43,833 bases of DNA from Acidimicrobiia bacterium. GTDB lineage: Bacteria; Acidobacteriota; Vicinamibacteria; Vicinamibacterales; UBA2999. The stretch is taken from positions 1-43,833 of the forward strand of contig VFZG01000032.1 of NCBI GenBank assembly GCA_016871275.1, in the 5' to 3' direction. Below, piece by piece: positions 31,778-39,746 of this stretch. Below the pieces are notes generated by a model. That model saw only the letters and a list, made by a program, of their open reading frames with translations, had not been told where the DNA came from and did not search any database. A program made the translations under genes and the position numbers. Within the stretch, counting starts at the first letter, position 1. Every line of letters begins with the position of its first letter.

Positions 31778-33856
31778 ATGCCGGGATCTAATGTCACGGT
31801 TTGCGTGTGTGCCGCGGGCGGGGGCACGGGCCGCACGCTGGTTGCGACCAATCTCGCCGCCGCGCTGCACCAGCAGCGCCAGGGCCGCACGCTCCTGGTC
31901 GACGCCCATTCCCCGCTGCCCGGCGACGGCCCCTGGCTGCTCGGCGTCGACCGCGCCAAGAGCGTCGCTGACCTGGCCTCGATCGTCGAGCGGCTCACGC
32001 CGGAGCTGCTCGAGAGTTACCTGATCGCGTCGCCGTCCGGAATCACGGTGTTGCCGTACGTGACGGGCTACTTGCAGCATCGTTTTCTGACCCCGGCCTT
32101 GATCCAGACGGTGCTAACGGTCGCCCGCGCCGCCTACGACACCGTGGTCGTGGATCTGCCGACGGAGGGGGCCGGCGCGGTGCAGGCGGTCCTCGACCAG
32201 GCGGACGTCACGTGCGTGGTCGCGGAGTTGTCGCCGGCCGGAGCGCTCCGCGCCCGCAGCATGCTCGAGTTGTTGCGCGCGCTGCAATTTCCGCTCGAGC
32301 GCGTCATCGGCTGCGCCAACCGGATCACCGACGAACGCGTGATGGGAAACGATCGCCCGACGGCGCTCGGCGGCCTGCCGATTCGCGCCGTGCTGCCGGA
32401 GGATCCTCGCGCCGTGAACGACGCCGCCGTGCGGCGGCAGCCGCTGGTGCTCGCCGATCCCCGCCACGCGATTGCTCGCGAGATCGATCGCCTGTCGCGC
32501 GACATCCTCACCACCTCGACGCGCCAGCTGGCCTCCGGCGAGCGCGAGGCCGACGGCAACGACCTCGACAATGTGATCGGCAAGCTGAAATTGAGCCTGC
32601 ACAAGCGCCTAGTCGACGAGATCGACATCAAGAAAGCCGATTTTGATCTCGCCCGCGATGCGGTGCGGATGCAGGAGCTGCGGACGCGCGTCGAAGCCAA
32701 GATCCTGACGCTGCTCGAAGAGGAAGGGCGGCAGATCCGCAACCGCCAGTTGCGCCGCCAGATCGTCAAGTCGGTGCTCGATGAAGCGCTCGGTCTCGGA
32801 CCGCTCGAGGACCTGCTCAACGACAGCACGATCACCGAGATCATGGTCAACCGTTTCGATCAGATCTACGTCGAGAAAAGCGGCAAGCTGACGCTGTCGG
32901 CGGCGCGCTTCCTGAACCCCGAGCAGGTGCGCGGCGTGATCGAGCGCATCGTGGCGCCGCTCGGACGGCGCATCGACGAGAAGGTGCCGATGGTCGACGC
33001 CCGCCTGCCGGATGGCTCGCGCGTCAACGCGATCATCCCGCCACTGGCGCTGCGTGGCTCCGCCATCACGATCCGGAAGTTCGCGAAAACCATGCTTGGC
33101 ACGAAGGAGTTGATCGACTTCGGCTCGATGACCGCGCCGATGGCGACGCTGCTTGAAGCGGCGGTCCAGTCCCGGCAGAACATCGTGATCTCCGGCGGCA
33201 CCGGCTCCGGCAAGACGACGCTCCTCAACGTGCTGTCGTCGTTCATTCCGGACGACGATCGCATCATCACCGTCGAAGACGCCGCGGAATTGCAGCTGAG
33301 GCAGGACCACGTGGTCGCGCTCGAGACGCGGCCGTCCAACATCGAGGGCGAAGGCGCAATCACGATTCGCGATCTGGTGCGCAACGCCCTCCGCATGCGT
33401 CCCGATCGCGTGGTGGTGGGGGAGTGCCGCGGCGGCGAGGCGCTCGACATGCTGCAGGCGATGAACACCGGCCACGATGGCTCGCTGACGACCGTCCACG
33501 CCAACACGCCGCGCGACGCCTTGAGCCGCCTCGAGACGCTGTCGCTGATGTCCGGCCTCGAACTGCCGGCGCGGGCGATTCGCGATCAGATCGCGTCGGC
33601 GATCAACCTGATCGTGCAGCAGTCACGGTTGCAGGACGGGTCACGACGCGTGACGCACATCACCGCGGTCACCGGACAAGAAGAGGGCGTCTTCACGACG
33701 GCCGATATCTTTGTCTTTCAACAGGTCGGCCTCGGCCCCGACGGCAAGGTTCTGGGGCGATTCGTGCCGACCGGCTTCGTGCCGCCGTTTGTCGAAGGCC
33801 TGGCGCGTCGGGGCATCAAGGTACCGCGGGAGATCTTCCTGCCGCAGTCGGCGTAA
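31778..33856 (+). CDS. cpaF: CpaE-like/CpaF (TadZ-TadA) fusion ATPase (692 aa)
   Basis: Residues 1 to about 255 are a ParA/MinD-type domain like CpaE/TadZ, which positions the Tad machine. Its P-loop is AAGGGTGRT (12-20), where the usual KGGxGKT has lost both lysines, so ATP binding there is doubtful. From about 262 it is a full CpaF/TadA secretion ATPase: LDEALGLGPLEDLLND, Walker A GGTGSGKT (473-480), Walker B VVVGECRG and His box HDGSLTTVHANT. The frame is open throughout, with no internal start of note at the junction. In most Tad loci these are two proteins. It lies between cpaC and tadB. Confidence 0.9.
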   Translation: MPGSNVTVCVCAAGGGTGRTLVATNLAAALHQQRQGRTLLVDAHSPLPGDGPWLLGVDRAKSVADLASIVERLTPELLESYLIASPSGITVLPYVTGYLQHRFLTPALIQTVLTVARAAYDTVVVDLPTEGAGAVQAVLDQADVTCVVAELSPAGALRARSMLELLRALQFPLERVIGCANRITDERVMGNDRPTALGGLPIRAVLPEDPRAVNDAAVRRQPLVLADPRHAIAREIDRLSRDILTTSTRQLASGEREADGNDLDNVIGKLKLSLHKRLVDEIDIKKADFDLARDAVRMQELRTRVEAKILTLLEEEGRQIRNRQLRRQIVKSVLDEALGLGPLEDLLNDSTITEIMVNRFDQIYVEKSGKLTLSAARFLNPEQVRGVIERIVAPLGRRIDEKVPMVDARLPDGSRVNAIIPPLALRGSAITIRKFAKTMLGTKELIDFGSMTAPMATLLEAAVQSRQNIVISGGTGSGKTTLLNVLSSFIPDDDRIITVEDAAELQLRQDHVVALETRPSNIEGEGAITIRDLVRNALRMRPDRVVVGECRGGEALDMLQAMNTGHDGSLTTVHANTPRDALSRLETLSLMSGLELPARAIRDQIASAINLIVQQSRLQDGSRRVTHITAVTGQEEGVFTTADIFVFQQVGLGPDGKVLGRFVPTGFVPPFVEGLARRGIKVPREIFLPQSA

Positions 33857-33858
33857 CC

Positions 33859-34725
33859 ATGGTGGCGATCAAATTCCTCGCGCTCGTCCTGGCCGGTGTG
33901 GCGACCGTGCTCGGCGTGCGCGTCGCCATCGACATCGCCACCGAGCGCGGCTCAACGGCACTCGACCGGTACGGACGGTGGATCGCCGACGAGCTCGACA
34001 AAGCGCAGATCGCGGTGTCGCCGGCGCGCGCGTCGCTGTGGGTGACGCTGACCGTGCTCGCCGCCGCGATCCTGGGCGTGCTGGCCGGGAACACCCTGGG
34101 CCAGCGCATCTTCTGGATCGTGACCCTCGGCAGCGGCGCGTGCTTCATTCCGTCCTTTGCGGTCAGCTGGCTGCAAGCGCGCTATCTGCGCCGGGTCGAC
34201 GATCAACTGGTCGACGCGTTGCGCATGATGTCGAATGCCCTCAAGGCGGGCCTCAACCTGCAGCAGTCGCTCGAGCTGGCGTCGAAAGAAATGCCGCCAC
34301 CGATTTCGGCGGTCTTCGGCCGCGTGGTCAACGAGATCACGCTCGGCCGGCTGACCGACGATGCCCTGCGCCGGATGGCGCAGCGCGTGCCGCTCGATGA
34401 CGTCCGGCTCTTTGCCGACTCGGTGCTGACGCTGCGGGAAACCGGCGGCAACCTCAGCGAAACGTTCGCCGTGATCGCCGAGACCGTGATCGAGCGCAAG
34501 AAGGTCCAGGGCCGCATCAAGACGGTGACCACGCAGGGCGTGTCGCAGGGCGTCATCATCTGCTCGATGCCGTTTGCGCTATTGCTGCTCTTTGCCTTCA
34601 TCGACGATCATTACCTCGACCCGTTCTTTAATACGCCGCTCGGATGGGCGATGCTGGCGGCGGTGTTCATCCTCGACGCCGTCGGCATGTGGGCCATCCT
34701 CAAGGTGGTCAAGGTGGAAGTATGA
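33859..34725 (+). CDS. tadB: Tad pilus inner-membrane platform protein TadB (288 aa)
   Basis: Inner-membrane protein with an N-terminal helix, a mid pair (about 55-95) and C-terminal transmembrane segments around a cytoplasmic GspF/TadB domain. Its signature is VDALRMMSNALKAGLNLQQSLELAS and LRETGGNLSETFAVIAETV. With TadC it forms the platform driven by CpaF. ATG at 33859 lies two bases after the cpaF stop. Its own stop overlaps the next pilin start (ATGA). Confidence 0.9.
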   Translation: MVAIKFLALVLAGVATVLGVRVAIDIATERGSTALDRYGRWIADELDKAQIAVSPARASLWVTLTVLAAAILGVLAGNTLGQRIFWIVTLGSGACFIPSFAVSWLQARYLRRVDDQLVDALRMMSNALKAGLNLQQSLELASKEMPPPISAVFGRVVNEITLGRLTDDALRRMAQRVPLDDVRLFADSVLTLRETGGNLSETFAVIAETVIERKKVQGRIKTVTTQGVSQGVIICSMPFALLLLFAFIDDHYLDPFFNTPLGWAMLAAVFILDAVGMWAILKVVKVEV

Positions 34726-34886
34726 CCGGATGGCGCGACGAGAAGGGCCAGACCACGACCGAGTACCTGATGATCGCCGGCCTGATCACGGCGATCTTCC
34801 TCTCGATTTACCCGAAGCTCGAACCGCAGCTCGCGAAACAGCTGCAACGCATCGCCGAGTGCGTGTTGAACGACGACTGCCCATGA
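34722..34886 (+). CDS. Flp-family pilin between tadB and tadC (54 aa)
   Basis: The leader MTGWRDEKG is followed by QTTTEYLMIAGLITAIFLSIY: canonical G, Q1, E5, Y6 and hydrophobic core, with a short polar tail holding two cysteines (ECVLNDDC). The nine-residue leader is short but sufficient for Flp prepilins. Start and stop of tadB overlap (ATGA). The location between the two platform genes is unusual, and the stoichiometric coupling with TadB suggests a minor or priming pilin. Confidence 0.82.
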   Translation: MTGWRDEKGQTTTEYLMIAGLITAIFLSIYPKLEPQLAKQLQRIAECVLNDDCP

Positions 34887-34896
34887 CGACGGATCG

Positions 34897-35781
34897 ATGG
34901 CCATGCTGCTGCTGATTCTGCTGCTGGTGTTTGCCGCGGTGACGGCGTTGTCGTTTGCGTTCCTGACGCGGCAACCGGTCACGATCATGCCGAGCGAGGC
35001 GTTCGTGCCGGTGCGTTACGAGTCGGCGCACGCGCCCTCCGGCCTGATTCGCGTGTTCTATCCGCTGCTCAACGTCCTCGCGCCGTTGTTCGCACCGTTG
35101 CCGTTCGCGGACTACCGACGGGCGCTGACCGACAACCTGCGCAAGGCGGGCTTCGGAGACAGCGTCACCGCCAATCACGTCTTCCCGCTGAAGTTGATCA
35201 CGGCCATCGCCACACCGTTCGTGCTGCGGTTGGTGATCGAGTCCGTCAATTGGCCGCCGCTCTTCCTGGCGACGATGGTTGGCGGCTTTCTGTTGCCGGA
35301 CAAGTTGATCAACGACATCAAGAAGGCCAGGTGGAGGGACATCCTGCGCACGATGCCCGGCGCGGTCGACGTGCTCTCGTTGTCGGTCGAAGCCGGCCTC
35401 GACTTCCAGGTCGCGATGCAGCGGTTCGTCGAGCGCGGCACGCCCGGCGCCCTGCGCGATGAGTTCTCGACCATCCTCAACGACATGCGCCTCGGCAAGA
35501 CCCGCGCCGAGGCGATCCGCGATTTCGGCCGCCGTGTCACCCTGCCGGACGTCGGCTCGTTCGTCTCGGTGCTGGTCCAGGCCGATCAGCTCGGCGTGCC
35601 GATCGGCGAAGTGCTGCGATCGCAGGCCGCGGTGATGCGGGTGCAGCGATTTCAGCGCGCCGAGCAGGAAGGCGCGCGCGCCTCGCAAAAGCTGCTGGTG
35701 CCACTGGTGTTCTTTATCTTTCCGGCCGTGCTGATCGTGATTCTCGGCCCGGTCGCCCTGCATTTCATCTCAGGGGAATGA
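34897..35781 (+). CDS. tadC: Tad pilus inner-membrane platform protein TadC (294 aa)
   Basis: Second GspF-type platform protein. One N-terminal transmembrane segment, a pair at about 95-130, the cytoplasmic signature PGAVDVLSLSVEAGLDFQVA and VLVQADQLGVPIGEVLRSQA, and a C-terminal hydrophobic pair (LLVPLVFFIFPAVLIVILGP). The start is ATG 34897, ten bases after the pilin stop; ATG 34903 is an alternative. Confidence 0.9.
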   Translation: MAMLLLILLLVFAAVTALSFAFLTRQPVTIMPSEAFVPVRYESAHAPSGLIRVFYPLLNVLAPLFAPLPFADYRRALTDNLRKAGFGDSVTANHVFPLKLITAIATPFVLRLVIESVNWPPLFLATMVGGFLLPDKLINDIKKARWRDILRTMPGAVDVLSLSVEAGLDFQVAMQRFVERGTPGALRDEFSTILNDMRLGKTRAEAIRDFGRRVTLPDVGSFVSVLVQADQLGVPIGEVLRSQAAVMRVQRFQRAEQEGARASQKLLVPLVFFIFPAVLIVILGPVALHFISGE

Positions 35782-35802
35782 TGGCGGCGGGGGTGAAGCG
35801 TC

Positions 35803-37479
35803 GTGCCCGCTGAATACCGGCTCTCGGTCCGCGACGGCGACCGCGTGCGGGAGGTGGTGCTGGTCGGCACCGTCACCGTGGGCCGCCTCCTCTCGTGCGA
35901 AATCAGCTCGGCCGATCCACGGCTGTCACGCGCCCACGCCACCTTTGAGGTCGTCGGCGGCGACGTGGTGGTGCGCGACCTGGGCAGCGGCAACGGCACC
36001 AGGGTCAACGGCGCGCCGATTACCGAACATCGCCTGACCACCGCGGATCAAGTGGAAGTCGGCCCCTTCATCGTGCAGGTGATCGCGGGCGCGGTTCATC
36101 GCCGTCCGACGCCGGGTCCGCTCGCGGAGGATGCCACGGTGATGATGCTGGAGCGTCCCGCCGGCGCTGCCGCGGCGCCCGCTGAGACTCCACCGGCACC
36201 GGCCGCGAGCGACGTCGACGAATCCGAAGACAGGACGAGGATGATTCGTCGATCGGATGTCCCGGTGAGCGTGGCTGAAGTGATCGCGGCGCCGCGCGAC
36301 ACGTCGCCGCGCACGGAGCGGCGGCCGCCGCCCGCAAAGCCGTCGCCTCACAGGGTCCCGGCACAGAGCGCCAGCCAAGCGACTTTGCCACCGCAGCCCA
36401 CAGAACGTCCGCCGGCGGCGGCGCCGACGGCGCGCCCCGCCCCCACGGAACTGACGTTCGCCAACGCCGCGCTGTTATGGATCGTGCCGATCGTGCTGAT
36501 CTCGTTTCTCGCCGGGCTCATACCCGGCTTCATGCAGCCCGACGAGCGCGCCCAGTTGCTGCGCGCGCACTACCTGTCGCTGGCCGCGAGCGCGGTCGAT
36601 CTGGTGACGCTGTCGCGCGAACCGGCGGCGCCCCTCGATAATGTGACGACCGCGTTGCGCCGGCAGGCCGGCGTCACCGGCGCGCGCGTCATCGGCGCCG
36701 ACGGGCGCGTGCTGGCGCCGCTCGATCAGGCCGGGACCACGGTGCCGCCACCGGTGGCGCCATCGGTGGCAACACTGTCGCGGGCGGACGGCCCGGCTAT
36801 CACCGAGTCCGGCGCGTTCGTCGAGGTACGCGTGCCGACGCGGACGGCGGATGGCCGGCCGGTGCTGATCGCACTGACGGTTGATCCTGAGCGCATTCAT
36901 CCGGCGCCGCCGGGCTCGGCGCTCGCGACGCTGTTGTTGATCCTCAGCCTGGGCGCCGCGTGGCTCGTGGCGCGGCATTTGACGACCATCACCAATGCTC
37001 GGCTGTCGCGACTCGGTGAAGAGATCGAGCTGATGACGACGAAGCAGATTAGCGTTGGCCGTGAGCCGTTCGGCCTCACTGGCGGGCGGCGCATTCTCGA
37101 CGCGGTGACGTTTGCCTTGTCGGCGGTGGGCCGCATTGGCAGTGGCTCGTCGCCGGCGTTACCACCCGTCGCCGTTCAGTCGGGGGAGCGTTCCGCGACC
37201 GCGTTGATCGACGTCGATGCCGCGTTTCGCATCGTCACGGCCGATCGCGGATGCGAGGGCCTGTTGGGAATCAATGCCGGCACGGTGGTGGGCGCGCACT
37301 TGATCGATGCGTTGCCCGATCAGGCGGTTTCGAATGAAGTCATGCGCCTGGTGACGGTGGCGACGCCCGACGGAGTGGCCAGCGGCGAGGTGACCAGCGA
37401 GAGCGGCGTCCAGCTGGGCATTGAGGTCACGAAGGGTGGCGGCGACGCCCCGCTTTCCATTCGCTTCAGGAGACTGTGA
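35803..37479 (+). CDS. FHA-domain membrane protein with sensor-like C-terminus (558 aa)
   Basis: The N-terminal FHA domain, which binds phosphothreonine, has GRLLSCEISSADPRLSRAHA and DLGSGNGTRVNG (about 27-75). A long Pro/Ala linker leads to two transmembrane helices (about 223-243 and 372-390) enclosing an extracytoplasmic domain of about 125 residues, as in membrane sensors. A HAMP-like stretch and a PAS-like domain (from about 464, DAAFRIVTADRGCEGLLGINAGTVVG) follow. The GTG start at 35803 follows tadC by 21 bases. It reads as a link between phospho-signalling and the pilus; ligand and partner are unknown. Confidence 0.8.
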   Translation: MPAEYRLSVRDGDRVREVVLVGTVTVGRLLSCEISSADPRLSRAHATFEVVGGDVVVRDLGSGNGTRVNGAPITEHRLTTADQVEVGPFIVQVIAGAVHRRPTPGPLAEDATVMMLERPAGAAAAPAETPPAPAASDVDESEDRTRMIRRSDVPVSVAEVIAAPRDTSPRTERRPPPAKPSPHRVPAQSASQATLPPQPTERPPAAAPTARPAPTELTFANAALLWIVPIVLISFLAGLIPGFMQPDERAQLLRAHYLSLAASAVDLVTLSREPAAPLDNVTTALRRQAGVTGARVIGADGRVLAPLDQAGTTVPPPVAPSVATLSRADGPAITESGAFVEVRVPTRTADGRPVLIALTVDPERIHPAPPGSALATLLLILSLGAAWLVARHLTTITNARLSRLGEEIELMTTKQISVGREPFGLTGGRRILDAVTFALSAVGRIGSGSSPALPPVAVQSGERSATALIDVDAAFRIVTADRGCEGLLGINAGTVVGAHLIDALPDQAVSNEVMRLVTVATPDGVASGEVTSESGVQLGIEVTKGGGDAPLSIRFRRL

Positions 37480-37486
37480 CGCGATC

Positions 37487-38410
37487 ATGAGACGCAATGA
37501 CCTTGGCCCCCAGCGCGCCGCAAACCGGCCGGTCCTGCGCTGGCGCGCGCCGAATGGACGAGAACAAGAATTCGTGCTGTCGAATGCGCGGCCGGCGACG
37601 ATCGGCCGCGAACCGGACTGCACCATCCCGATCGACTCGCGCCGGGTGTCGAAGGCGCATGCACTGGTCGAGTTTCGCGATGGTGAATTCACCATCCAGG
37701 ATCTGGAGAGCGCCAACGGCACCCGGGTCAACGGCGAAGCGATCTCCGTGCGCCTGCTGCAACCGGGTGATCGCATTGAAATCGGCGACATCGAGCTGAC
37801 GTTTGCCGATGCCGGAACAGACGGCGCGTCAGGGGGTGATGGCGCCGCCGCAGCCGGTGGATCAAAAGTCGTCCGCCTCGCCCTGACTGCGACCGTGACG
37901 CTGGTGGTGATGCTCGGCCTGCTGTTCACGTTGATCGGTGGCCCCGGCGGGACCGCCGTCCGTTCGACGCCGGTCGAGGAAAAGCTTGCGCCCGCGCCGC
38001 CCGAACTGATGGCGCGGCTGCGCGCCGCCGCGCCGGACTCACCGGTCGTCAAGGACGTCGTGCAGTATGCTATCGGAGCCGGCTCGCCGCCCGCCAAGGC
38101 GCTCCACGAAGAAGGCCGTCTGCGCCTCGAAGCGCAGCGCTGGCGGGATGCGGCGCTGCTGCTAGCCGCCGCCGCGGCACGCGATCCCGCGAACACCGCC
38201 GCGCTCGCCGCCTTCGAGGATGCGGTCGCGCATCTCGATCGTGCGGCATTCAAGGCGCTGGCGTCGGCGGAGATCGCCGATTTCGGCATGCGCTACGATG
38301 ACGCGCTGCTGCAGGCCGATGCAGTCGTGCAGATGGTCGACCGCCAGGATCCACGGTATGACCGCGCGTTAAAGATCGCCGAACACGCGCGGTCCCTGCG
38401 CGCACGGTGA
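37487..38410 (+). CDS. FHA-domain membrane protein (307 aa)
   Basis: N-terminal FHA domain (about 15-105) with TIGREPDCTIPIDSRRVSKAH and DLESANGTRVNGEAI, the serine/asparagine phosphothreonine pocket intact. One transmembrane helix (about 127-150, LALTATVTLVVMLGLLFTLIGG) follows, then a helical region from about 190 with alanine-rich repeats (RLRLEAQRWRDAALLLAAAAA) resembling TPR helices. It sits seven bases after the preceding FHA gene. It probably presents a cytoplasmic FHA domain to phosphorylated partners and an extracytoplasmic TPR-like part to pilus components. Confidence 0.8.
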   Translation: MRRNDLGPQRAANRPVLRWRAPNGREQEFVLSNARPATIGREPDCTIPIDSRRVSKAHALVEFRDGEFTIQDLESANGTRVNGEAISVRLLQPGDRIEIGDIELTFADAGTDGASGGDGAAAAGGSKVVRLALTATVTLVVMLGLLFTLIGGPGGTAVRSTPVEEKLAPAPPELMARLRAAAPDSPVVKDVVQYAIGAGSPPAKALHEEGRLRLEAQRWRDAALLLAAAAARDPANTAALAAFEDAVAHLDRAAFKALASAEIADFGMRYDDALLQADAVVQMVDRQDPRYDRALKIAEHARSLRAR

Positions 38411-38423
38411 GTGAGGCACTGTC

Positions 38424-39746
38424 ATGCTCCTTGTACGATTGACGCGAATGGGTGTCGTGGAAATCGAGACCCAGCTCGACCAAAACGACTTGCGGATCGG
38501 CCGCTCCGGCGACAACGAGATCCCGCTGCAGGATCCCGACAAGACGCTGTCGCGCCACCATGCGGAACTGCGTCGCGAAGGCGACCGCTGGGTCTATCTC
38601 GATCTCAACAGCGCCAACGGCAGCTGGGTCGGCGAGCGTCGCATTGCCCGCATCGAGCTCGTGCCCGGGCTCGCAGTAACGCTCGGCAATTACCAATTGA
38701 CGCTGGCGCGCCCCGAGGCCAGCCTCGAGAGCACGTCGGCCGGCTCTGGCGAGGCGACACAAATCTTCCACCGCGACCGCGACACGCTCGCACCGGACCG
38801 CATGCGGCAAGCGGTGGCGCATGCCAGCGTGCAGGGCGCGGCGCGGCGCGATGTCGTCGGCAGCGCGGTCGCTGTGGGAGCGGCAGCCCCCGCGGCCGCG
38901 GCTCCAGCCGGGCCGTCGCCGATTCGGCGCATCATCATTTACGGATCAATCCTCGTGTTTGGCGCGTTTGGCGTCGTGCTCGCCTTGCTGCTGAGGCCGG
39001 ACGATGAAGCGCCGGTCGCCGCGCCCGTGACGGCGGCGAGCGCACCTGCGCCGGCGGAGGTGACCACTCGCGCGCCTGAGCCCGCTCCGGTCGCAGTCGT
39101 GCCTGCTTCGCCACCTAATCCGCCACCGTCCGTCGCTGAGGCGGCACCGGAATCTCCACCGCCGGCCAAGACGCGCCCGGCCGCTCCGGTGGCGCGTCCG
39201 CGTCCAGCCGACAGCGACCCTGATGCCGCCGCCGTCCCGGCTCGCCCGGGTGAATCGGCGGCTGCTCTTCTCCAGCGCCGCAACGACATTCGCCAGCGAT
39301 ACACCGTCGCGCTCCAGCGCCTGAGGGCGCGCCAGTTCACCGAAGCGCGGGACCTGCTGACCAGCCTGTCGCGCGACGTTCCGCGATTCCGCGATGTCGA
39401 TCAGCGCCTGGCCGCGAGCAACGAAGGCATCCGTCAGCAAGCCGCCGAAGACTTCAAGGCCGCGGCGAAACTGGAGGAGGGGGCGCAGTGGACCGAGGCG
39501 CTGGCGGCGTACGAAAAGCTGCGCACCGCGCCGGTCTCCGGCCTGAGCGAAGCGATCGAGCGGACCCGCAAGCAGATGCACGATGCCGGCGCCGACGCAT
39601 TGACGCGCGCGCGGCAGTTCGACAGCCGCGGCCGCGTGCCGGAGGCGATCGCCTGGTACAAGCGCGCCGTCAGTTGGCTGCCGCCCGACCATCCGGGCCT
39701 CGAGACCGCGAAACAGCGCCTCGCCGCGCTGATGGATCGTCAGTGA
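38424..39746 (+). CDS. FHA-domain membrane protein with TPR-like C-terminus (440 aa)
   Basis: N-terminal FHA domain with RIGRSGDNEIPLQDPDKTLSRHH and DLNSANGSWVG. One transmembrane helix (about 168-190) is followed by a Pro/Ala-rich stretch (about 195-285). A helical TPR-like region comes last (ARQFTEARDLLTSL, AEDFKAAAKLEEGAQWTEAL, RVPEAIAWYKRAVSWLPPDH). This third FHA paralogue may stand in for the TPR protein TadD, which is otherwise missing. Its stop overlaps the GTG start of the ATPase gene (GTGA). Confidence 0.8.
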   Translation: MLLVRLTRMGVVEIETQLDQNDLRIGRSGDNEIPLQDPDKTLSRHHAELRREGDRWVYLDLNSANGSWVGERRIARIELVPGLAVTLGNYQLTLARPEASLESTSAGSGEATQIFHRDRDTLAPDRMRQAVAHASVQGAARRDVVGSAVAVGAAAPAAAAPAGPSPIRRIIIYGSILVFGAFGVVLALLLRPDDEAPVAAPVTAASAPAPAEVTTRAPEPAPVAVVPASPPNPPPSVAEAAPESPPPAKTRPAAPVARPRPADSDPDAAAVPARPGESAAALLQRRNDIRQRYTVALQRLRARQFTEARDLLTSLSRDVPRFRDVDQRLAASNEGIRQQAAEDFKAAAKLEEGAQWTEALAAYEKLRTAPVSGLSEAIERTRKQMHDAGADALTRARQFDSRGRVPEAIAWYKRAVSWLPPDHPGLETAKQRLAALMDRQ

